The notes under the pieces are model-generated. The model had not been told where the DNA came from. It made no database searches and saw only the letters and a list, made by a program, of their open reading frames with translations. DNA of 64,000 nucleotides from Ancistrus triradiatus (taxonomy: Eukaryota; Chordata; Actinopteri; Siluriformes; Loricariidae). The DNA lies in contig JAJAGP010000944.1 of assembly GCA_025084515.1 (NCBI GenBank), positions 164,971 to 228,970 on the forward strand, in the 5' to 3' direction. Below are positions 56,448 through 64,000 of this stretch, one piece after another; positions within the stretch are counted from its first letter, which is position 1; each line of letters starts with the position of its first letter. The position numbers and the translations under genes are program-made.

Positions 56448-57947
56448 CAGTGGGGCAAAAAGTATTTTATCAGCCACTGATTGTGCAAGTTCTCCTACTT
56501 AGAAAGATGAGAGAGGTCTGTAATTTTCATCACAGGTACACTTCAACTATGAGAGACAAAATGAGAAAAAAAATCCAGGAAATCACATTGTAGGATTTTT
56601 AAAGAATTTAATTGTAAATTATGGTGGAAAATAAGTATTTGGTCATTAACAAAAGTTCAACTCCGTACTTTGTAACATAACCTTTGTTGGCAATGACAGA
56701 GGTCAAACGTTTCCTGTAAGTCTTCACCAGGTTTGCACACACTGTAGCTGGTATTGTAGCCCATCCCTGTATGAAGATCTCCTCTAGAGCAGTGATGTTT
56801 TTATTTTCTATGGGGTTGAGGTCTGCTTTTTACGGAGCCACTCCGTTGTTGCCCGAGTGGTTGTTTGGGATCATTGTCATGCTGGAAGACCCAGACATGT
56901 TCCATCTTCAATGCTCTCACTGATGGAAGGAGGTTTTGGCTTAAAATCTCACGATACATGGCCCCGTTCTTCCCTCAACATGGATTAGTCGTCCCACCCC
57001 CTTTGCAGAAAAACAGCCCCAAAGCATGATGTTTCTACCACCATGCTTCATAGTAGGTATGGTGTTCTTGGGACGTGACTCCGCATCCTTTTTCCTCCAG
57101 TTGAGTTTTTACCAAAAAGTTCTATTTGGGTTTCATCTGACCACATGATATTCTCCCAGTCCTCTTCTGGATCATCCATATGCTCTCTTACAAACTTCAG
57201 ATGGGCCTGGACATGTACTGGCTTAAGTGGGGGGGCACACCTGGCACTGCAGGATCTGAGTCTTTCTTGGCGTAGTGTGTTACTGATGGTAGCCTTTGTT
57301 ATTTTGGTCCCAGCTCTCTGCAGGTCATTCATCAGGTCCCCCCGTGTAGTTCTGGGACTGTTGCTCACTGTTCCCATGAAAATTTTGACCCCACGGGATG
57401 AGATCTTGCGTGGAGCCCCAGATCAAGGGAGATTATCAATGGTCTTGTCTTGCAATTGCTCCCACAGTTAATTTATTCACACCAACCTGCTTGTCTACTA
57501 TAGATTCACTCTTCCCAGCCTGGTGCAGGTCTACAATTTGTTTTTCCTGCTGTCCTTCAACAGCTCTTTGGTCTTGGCCATGGTTGAGTTTGGAGTCTGA
57601 CTGTTTGAGGCTATGGACAGGTGTCTTTTATGCAGATAATGAGGTCAAACAGGTTCCATTAATACAGGTAACGAGTGGAGGACAGAAGAGCTTCTTAAAG
57701 AAGAGGTTACAGGTCTGTGAGAGCCAGAAATCTTGCTTGTTTGTGGGTGACCAAATACTTATTTTCCACTATGATTTACAAGTAAATTCTATAAAAATCG
57801 TACAATGTGATTTCCTGTATTTTTTTTCCCCATTTTGTCTCTCATAGTTGAAGTGTACCTATGAAGAAAATTATAGACCTCTCTCATCTTTCTAAGTAGG
57901 AGAACTTGCACAATCAGTGGCTGACTAAATACTTTTTTGCCCCATTG
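56448..57947 (-). mobile_element. Tc1-like transposon, family 3, third copy
   Basis: Ends 'cagtggggcaaaaagtattt' and 'acttttttgccccattg'. TA precedes the left end, but on the right it is changed to TC. At about 1,500 bp it has lost some 90 bases from the 3' coding part (near 56800-56830) compared with the copy at 35543. Confidence 0.9.
56770..57600 (-). pseudogene. Family-3 Tc1 transposase, deleted
   Basis: The longest open piece (57048-57377) reads RTTRGDLMNDLQRAGTKITK, ATISNTLRQERLRS, then DPEEDWENIMWSDETQIELF, that is, the second helix-turn-helix, linker and first catalytic Asp. The SPDLNPIE block present in other copies is deleted. Confidence 0.85.
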
Positions 57948-58814
57948 TCTTTACATTTCTTTCTAGAAGAATAGCAAAATTTCTGCAAAATTGTGTATGA
58001 TGAATTTTTTTCTCTAAAAATTGAGTTGATTGAAAATTATAGATCTTTGCAAAGTGTGAATATAACCTTTGTCACATTCAATCGTTCTTTCCTGTTTTAA
58101 CGTAAAATAACTGGTGTGAAACGTCCATGGGTTGACTGTGCAGTTGGGATGTTCAAGACAATTAGTGCATTTTCCTTCATTTTCCTTCAGCTGGAATGGA
58201 AGAATAGACTTTGCTTCAGCACACCCTTAGCTTGGTCTACTCATTAATCAGCTTTTTACTTAGTCCCTGGCCAAGTGGAGTTCCAGTCAAAAATGATACA
58301 TCAAGTCATGGAGCAGGAGAAAGCCATAGCCTGAGTTCTGGGTTCAGATGAGAAGTCTTTTCAGACACATATGTAATAGACAGTGAATAAGGCTATAGGT
58401 CCGTTACAAAGACTTGACTGATGTGTTGTCAGATGAAGAGCATGTGAGCGCTTCCTACCTCATCCCAGTGCTCCAACTGGTTAACAGCAATATTCTGTGG
58501 AGTATGAGACTGCTTTCACAAAGCACATCAAAAGCACCACAATTCAGTCTCCCAACAGTAACATTGCCACAGCTGAACTTCTGCCTCTTGCCTGTCACAT
58601 GGATCCTTGGTTCTGGATGTCCTGCATAGAACAGGAGATGGTGGAGGGAATCAAGTAGCAAGCCATTATACAGTTGAGGTGTCTACCAGTTGAGAAAAAA
58701 CAAAACACAGATCCAGCAAGCAAGCAACCATCCAGATGAAGCTCAGGTGTGCCTAAGTAGTTATTAGTAAGCTTTTTCAAAAGAAACTGTGCCACCACTA
58801 TCTACTCCACAATT
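57948..58814. other. bcorl1 intron; probably 5' part of a hAT relic from about 58410
   Basis: Between about 58410 and 58814, scraps such as NSNILWSMRLLSQSTSK fit the pre-dimerisation part of a hAT transposase, but stops dominate. Nothing is recognised in 57948-58400. Confidence 0.4.
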
Positions 58815-59048
58815 GAGGAGAAATTCAAAGCTGAGCTGACGGCTTACATGATGTCAACTGACACATATCCTGATACTGACCAACTTCATTGGTGGAAGCT
58901 GCATGAAACAAACTTCCTCAAACTAAGCAACCTTGCAGAGAGATACCTCTGTTTACCTGCAACCATTACCCCTTCTGAGTGAGTTTTCAGTGTGGCTGAG
59001 AATGTTGCTACCCGCCAGAGGGTTCACCTCAAGCCTGATGCAGTGTAG
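58815..59048 (+). pseudogene. hAT transposase C-terminal dimerisation domain
   Basis: A single frame reads EEKFKAELTAYMMSTDTYPD, TDQLHWWKLHETNFLKLSNL, AERYLCLPATITPSE, a TGA stop at 58980-58982, VFSVAENVATRQRVHLKPDA and V, then TAG. The LxWW, LA-RYLCxPAT and SE(R)VFS(V/A)A blocks are the hAT dimerisation signature; the stop replaces the Arg after SE. The frame is otherwise intact over 77 codons. Confidence 0.85.
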
Positions 59049-60120
59049 AGGCTAGAGTTTGTTCAAGAAACCTGTGAACAGTTTTGTGATAGTGATTTTA
59101 ATATTTTGCACTTTTGCTAAACTGAAATGTAAGGAGGTAATGTTTGCACCTTTGTTAAAGAAAATACAGCGTGTGTGCGTGCTAAAACGTTTTGATGATT
59201 TCATGCAAATTATGTTTATTATATTATTTGTCATGAAAAACTTTGTGTTAAATTCTACAAAAAACAAAATAAAATTATTCTTACTAGTGGGCTTAGATTT
59301 TTGGCTCCACTGTAAATGAATAAAGCTATTTTGTTTCTCACTTTTTTTTGCACAATTTTGAGCCACTTGAAAAGATATTAAGGGTGTTTTCGCACTTGGT
59401 ACATTTTTTCTTTTCAAGTGGTCTCAAACTGCTGAGTCATGATTTCTTTTGTTTACATGAACACATCAAATGAGCCTAGACCCCTCTAAATGCTCCCACA
59501 AATGAACCAAGCTCAGATCATTTTCGCGCCGTGGTCTAAGTATGGTCTGTTTGTGGCTCATTTAGTGGTCCGCTTCATTCAAACGCTGTAAAAGCGAAAG
59601 CGGCCCTGGTCAACTTTGCATTTTGCTTCTCAGTAGACTTTGTGGTTGTATACAGCTGTTGCCGACTTTCCTGCACAAAGACCGGCATCTGGTTATGTGT
59701 TTAGAGAGCAGTTCAGGTAGAATCACCACTTGTGTGTTTAAAACCTAAAAGAGTTGTGTATGTGACTGTTCGCTTATCACTATGGTTTATTCATTGTTCC
59801 TCCATTGTTCTTTATGTTAAATCTTTGCTCTCTTTTGAAATAACAGCGAGGTATTCCTTCCAAAACGGTTCCCTTCATGTCTGCTTTTCACTACACTACT
59901 GCTTTATGCTCCTCATCCTTGACTGAAACGATTATCTGCTATTTTCTTTCGTTTTTTAATTTATATATTTTTTTATGAAGTATCTTCAAAATATCTTTTT
60001 TTTCACCTAATATGTTTTGAAATGCAAATAATTATGATGAATATCATTCTGTAATTCTTCCAGTGCTGTTTGTTACTATTTTTGCTCATCTACAAGTTCT
60101 TGCTAATAAAAAAAAAATTC
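59049..60120. other. bcorl1 intron, no firm feature
   Basis: 59395-59610 ('gtgttttcgcacttggtac', 'gtggtccgcttcattcaaac') resembles the ends of a fish non-autonomous hAT element. The rest is AT-rich. Confidence 0.4.
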
Positions 60121-60125
60121 AACTA

Positions 60126-60675
60126 CTGTATTTTTCGGACCATAAGGCGCACTTAAAATCCTTTAATTTTCTCAAAAATCGACAGTGCGCCTTAAAATGC
60201 GGTGCGCCTAATGTATGAATTAATTCTGGTTGTGCTTTCTGACCTACAACCGATTGTAGATGGCGCTAATAAATCTGTCAAAATGTTTTAGCACGACCTT
60301 GGTAAGTTACGAAGCTTACGGCCACCGTAGTGCACAGCATCACGGAGTAATACGATCTGTGCTTCAACATTACGATGTGTGCATTAATTCATACATTTTC
60401 GAAGCGGATTTCAAACTCAACGCTATCAGTCACGCAGTACAACATGGAAATAGAGCAGCTGCGAGAGAATTCAACATTAACGAATCAATGATACGGAAGT
60501 GGAGGAAGCAAGAAGACGCCCTGCGCCAGGTAAAGAAGACCAAACTGAGTTTCCGAGGGAACTTAAGAGTTTTGTTTCATTTAATGCGGCTTATAACCCG
60601 GTGCGCTTTATGTATGAAAATAGATCCGTTAGCAGTCGATCATTGATATTGCGCTTTATAGCCCAAAAAATATGG
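60126..60675 (+). mobile_element. Pogo/Tigger-like element, internally deleted
   Basis: Ends 'ctgtatttttcggaccataag' (in part) and inverted 'gctttatagcccaaaaaatat' (in part), TA-flanked. The inner sequence keeps part of the N-terminal CENP-B-type DNA-binding region: VQHGNRAAAREFNINESMIR, KWRKQEDALRQVKKTK and LSFRGN. The DDE domain is absent, so it is a short deletion derivative of 550 bp. Confidence 0.8.
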
Positions 60676-60857
60676 TAGGTTCTTTTTCAGTTATATTACA
60701 AAACGAACTAAAAAAGCAAAGTGATAATCGGAAATCATTTATAAATTAAAAAAGAAAGATCTATATTTTGGCATATTGTCCAGCCCTACCTGTAAGACTT
60801 TGTATTTTTATTCATTTGATGAGGCACAATATAATTTCTGTTTCTGTTTTGTTTCAG

Positions 60858-61319
60858 ATTGTGAATTTAGCCCATTAGGAGGTGCACAGGAGAACACCCC
60901 TTCACTTGGCAGGCATGATCCATCCGTCAAGGAGTTGGACTTGCAGGAAGAAGCCTCTCCGCGGCCGAAACGAGGACGCAGACGCACTGATGAGGCCTTG
61001 CTGCGAGACTGGAGTTTTGCCTCACCAATCACACCTCCTCCTGCAGATCTGCCTTCTTCACCTCCGCCATCAAGTCCATCTCCTGTTCCACTTAGACGAC
61101 CTCGAGGAAGGCCTCGTCTCAATCCTCTGCCTGAAGGAGGGGACGCAAACAAAGTGAAACAGGCTCAAGGATCAGAGGGAGGAGACACAGCCTCTGCAAA
61201 AAAGAGGAAGCGTTGCAGCAACCGCAAGTACCAGAATGGGGAATACATCATAGAGAAGGAAAAGGTTGCCAATGGAGAGCAGGAGGAGAGACATGGGATT
61301 GAAGAGGATGAAGACACAG
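60858..61319 (+). CDS. bcorl1: bcorl1 coding exon with AT-hook-like and RKYQ blocks
   Basis: This is a 462-base exon between acceptor 'tttgtttcag' and donor CACAG|gtaaat. It completes the Asp codon begun at 50961 and stays open: DCEFSPLGGAQENTPSLG, PRPKRGRRRTDEALLRDWSF, a proline-rich stretch, RRPRGRPRLNPLPEGG (AT-hook-like GRP core) and SAKKRKRCSNRKYQNGEYII. The last block matches the KSRKYQTGEYL segment of BCORL1 upstream of the ankyrin repeats, which fixes the gene identity and order. Basic clusters would act in nuclear import. The ankyrin repeats and PUFD that bind PCGF1 lie beyond the right edge. Confidence 0.92.
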
Positions 61320-61370
61320 GTAAATGAAACCATGCCATACTTGATTTTGTAGATCTGCAACCTTAGCTGC

Positions 61371-61795
61371 TACTGGTTGACTGATATGGGTTTTTTAATA
61401 TTTCGCTGATGCCGATGGCCGATATGTAATGCCAGTATCACAATTTTTTCTTTGTTGCAATTTCTATAACTAATAATAATAAATGAGACACAAAATTACT
61501 GAGCTGAAATAAACATTTATTTAATCTATAAATGCACTGTCTCTGTTTGCACGCACAACCTAACAACAACATTTATTACCAGACAAAAGCATCTTCTTGT
61601 CTCTGGGGAAACAAGGTAGCACATGGTAGCAGCATCTTTTTGTTTTTATTCCCAGTTAACAGAAGCAATCTGTAATGTTGGAAACAAAGTTTTTTTCTTC
61701 TCATAAATGGCCTCACCGGATGCTCTCTCAGCATCTCTTTGTTTTTAGTCATTCAGTAGTCCCAGTTAATGAGTTGATTAATCGGTCGACCACTA
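61371..61795. mobile_element. hAT-like non-autonomous element
   Basis: Imperfect inverted ends 'tactggttgactgatatgg' and 'taatcggtcgaccacta'. The 'gccgatggccgatat' sequence next to the left end is usual for this fish element type. No coding capacity. Confidence 0.65.
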
Positions 61796-61900
61796 TTTGC
61801 CACATTACTTGGTAATACAGGTGCTCCCCATTTTACAAGGGAGCTACATTCCGACAAACCCATCATAAGTTAAATGTATCGCAAACCAAGAAGGTTAATA

Positions 61901-63442
61901 CACTGCTCAAAAAAGGGAACACTTAACACAATATAACTCCAAGTAAATCAAACTTCTGTGAAATCAAACTGTCCACTTAGGAAGCAACACTGATTGACAA
62001 TCAATTTCACATGCTGTTGTTTAGATGGAATAGACAACAAGTGGAAGTTATTGTCAATTAGCAAGACGCACTCAATAAAGCAGTGGTTCTGCAGGTGGGG
62101 ACCACAGACCACTTTTCAGTACCTATGCTTTCTGGCTGATGTTTTGGTCACTTTTGAATGTTGGTGGTGCTTTCACACTCGTGGTAGCATGAGACGGACT
62201 CTACAACCCACACAAGTGGTTCAGGTAGTGCAGCTCATCCATGATGGCACATCAATGCGAGCTGTGGCAAGAAGGTTTGCTGTGTCTGTCAGCGTAGTGT
62301 CCAGAGGCTGGAGGCGCTACCAGGAGACAGGCCAATTCACCAGGAGACGTGGAGGAGGCCGTAGGAGGGCAACAACCCAGCAGCAGGACCGCTACCTCCG
62401 CCTTTGTGCAAGGAGGAACAGGAGGAGCACTGCCAGAGTCCTGCAAAGTTACCTCCAGCAGGCCACAAATGTGCATGTGTCTGCACAAACGGTTAGAACC
62501 CGACTCCATGAGGATGGTATGAGGGCTCGACGTCCACAGATGGGGGTTGTGCTCACAGCCCAACACCGTGCAGGACGCTTGGCATTTGCCAGAGAACACC
62601 AGGATTGGCAAATTCGCCACTGGCGCCCTGTGCTCTTCACAGATGAAAGCAGGTTCACACTGAGCACGCGACAGACGTGACAGAGTCTGGAGACGTCGTG
62701 GAGAGCAATCTGCTGCCTGCAACATTCTTCAGCCTGACCGGTTTGGCAGTGGGTCAGTAATGGTGTGGGATGGCATTTCTTTGGAGGGCCGCACAGCCCT
62801 CCATGTGCTTGCCAGAGGTAGCCTGACTGCCATTAGGTACCGAGATGAGATCCTCAGACCCCTTGTGAGACCATATGCTGGTGCGGTTGGCCCTGGGTTC
62901 CTCCTAATGCAGGACAAAGCTAGACCTCATGTGGCTGGAGTGTTGTCAACAGTTCCCACAAGATGAAGGCATTGAAGCTATGGACTGGCCCGCCCGTTCC
63001 CCAGATCTGAATCCGATTGAGCACATCTGGGACATCATGTGTCGCTCCATCCACCAACGTCACGTTGCACCACAGACTGTGGATGCTTTAGTCCAGGTCT
63101 GGGAGGAGATCCCTCAGGAGACCATCCGCCACCTCATCAGGAGCATGCCCAGGCGTTGTAGGGAGGTCATACAGGCACGTGGAGGCCACACACAATACTG
63201 AGCCTCATTTTGACTTGTTTTAAGGACATTACATCAAAGTTGGATCAGCCTGTAGTGTGTTTTGCCAACTCCAAGTCCAGGCCTCCATTGGTTAATAAAT
63301 TTGATTTCCATTGATGATTTTTGTGTGATTTTGTTGTCAGCACATTCAACTTTGTACAGAACAAAGTATTCAATGAGAATATTTCATTCATTCAGATCTA
63401 GCATGTGTTATTTGAGTGTTCCCTTTATCTTTTTGAGCAGTG
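61901..63442 (+). mobile_element. Tc1-like transposon, best-preserved in the window
   Basis: Ends 'cactgctcaaaaaagggaac' and 'gttccctttatctttttgagcagtg' (in part), flanked by TA (61899-900, 63443-44). At 1,542 bp with an almost full-length transposase, it looks like the youngest DNA transposon here. It lies in the last bcorl1 intron in the same orientation as the gene. Confidence 0.92.
62189..63201 (+). pseudogene. Tc1 transposase with two frameshifts
   Basis: ATG at 62189 opens RRTLQPTQVVQVVQLIHDG, VARRFAVSVSVVSRGWRRYQ (first helix-turn-helix), FTRRRGGGRRRATTQQQDR (GRPR-like basic link) and LFTDESRFTLS (first Asp). The frame shifts near 62663, continues with SVMVWDGISLEGRTAL and FLLMQDKARPHVAG (QDNARPH expected, second Asp present). 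It shifts again near 62940 and ends MDWPARSPDLNPIEHIWDIM (Glu present) to ARGGHTQY. All three catalytic acids survive, but the two frame breaks split them, so the copy should be inactive. Confidence 0.92.
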
Positions 63443-63832
63443 TATATACTGTATATAATCATAGTGTAACCTACCTTAAACATGGTTGAAGCACTTACAT
63501 TAACACTGGCATAGTTTGGCAAATCATTAACACAAATCTTATTTTATAGTAAAGTTTTGTATATCTCATGTGATTTAATTGAATAATGTAGTGAAAGTGA
63601 AAAACAAAAACACAATGGTTAGTCCACTGGCGATCTGAGGGTGGTGCTGCCTAGCTTAGTCTGGATGCCCGTCATCTGCTTGAGAGTATTGTACTGTGTA
63701 TTGATTGCCTGGAGAAAATCTAAATTCAAAATTCAGAATGTGTTTTGCTGAATGAGTATTCGTGTATTATCGGATTGCCATCGTAAACTCAAAATATTGT
63801 AAATCGCCCATCGTAAAACTGGGAGTTCCTTT

Positions 63833-64000
63833 AATGCAAATGGTTTATGGTTGAAATCCGTATTGTAATTTGATACTGGTAAATATCCTTGATCCTTGCA
63901 TCCTTGATTTAAGGTGGTAAACATGCTGAGGCCTTAAACACAACCGGTTGAGAAGCGCTGACACTGGTACATAGGGCCTTCTTTGTTGATCTGACTACTT
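63833..64000. other. bcorl1 intron to window end
   Basis: Nothing recognised. Confidence 0.5.

Larger units (their letters stand above)
61818..63832. mobile_element. Short DNA element, host of the Tc1 insertion
   Basis: The left end 'caggtgctccccattttac' is followed by 'attccgacaaacccatcataag' (in part), and near the right end 'catcgtaaa' words recur at about 63779 and 63812. The same order as the left end occurs at 33738-33815. It is split by the Tc1 element at 61901. The right edge is approximate. Confidence 0.45.

Noticed and set aside
15525..63442. Many spaced repeats considered as possible arrays (CRISPR-like or satellite)
   Set aside because: All regular similarities between 15.5 and 63.4 kb are dispersed transposon copies, not equally spaced short repeats with unique spacers.

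Overview
This is vertebrate nuclear DNA, almost certainly from a teleost fish. It holds spliced genes with GT-AG introns, one Pol III tRNA gene, tRNA-derived SINEs, and a very dense load of Tc1/mariner relics of types known from fish genomes. The repeat mix would suit an ostariophysan such as a catfish or characin, but that is an inference from repeat types only. No bacterial genes, operons or CRISPR arrays are present.

Two protein-coding genes are supported. On the minus strand, 2309-8508 carries the first five coding exons of cstf2 (64 kDa cleavage stimulation factor: RRM plus the start of the hinge domain). The rest of that gene lies off the left edge. On the plus strand, 47862-61319 carries four coding exons of bcorl1 (BCL6 corepressor-like 1), including one 2,625-base exon with the CtBP-binding PLDLS motif. 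Its C-terminal ankyrin/PUFD exons lie off the right edge, and its first coding exon was not found. Both genes are X-linked in human; here they are neighbours in the same window, separated by about 39 kb.

The space between the genes, and their introns, is a transposon graveyard. I can separate about nine Tc1/mariner families, a hAT transposase end, pogo-like and hAT-like short elements, two tRNA-derived SINE types, LINE fragments and a gag-like repeat fragment. Several insertions are nested, with target-site duplications still visible. The two clearest stacks are 11.28-14.58 kb and 21.6-24.97 kb. One Tc1-like family is present as three copies with long, folded-back arms.

A tRNA-Val(UAC) gene sits at 20341-20413 (minus). 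Two CpG-rich segments, 38.77-39.56 kb and 42.44-44.1 kb, look like promoters. The second has a ZNF143-type site and a GC box and is the best candidate bcorl1 promoter. The first has strong splice donors on both strands. I found no convincing new biological system; the most unusual structures are the fold-back family and the 81-base tandem repeat inside a nested element.
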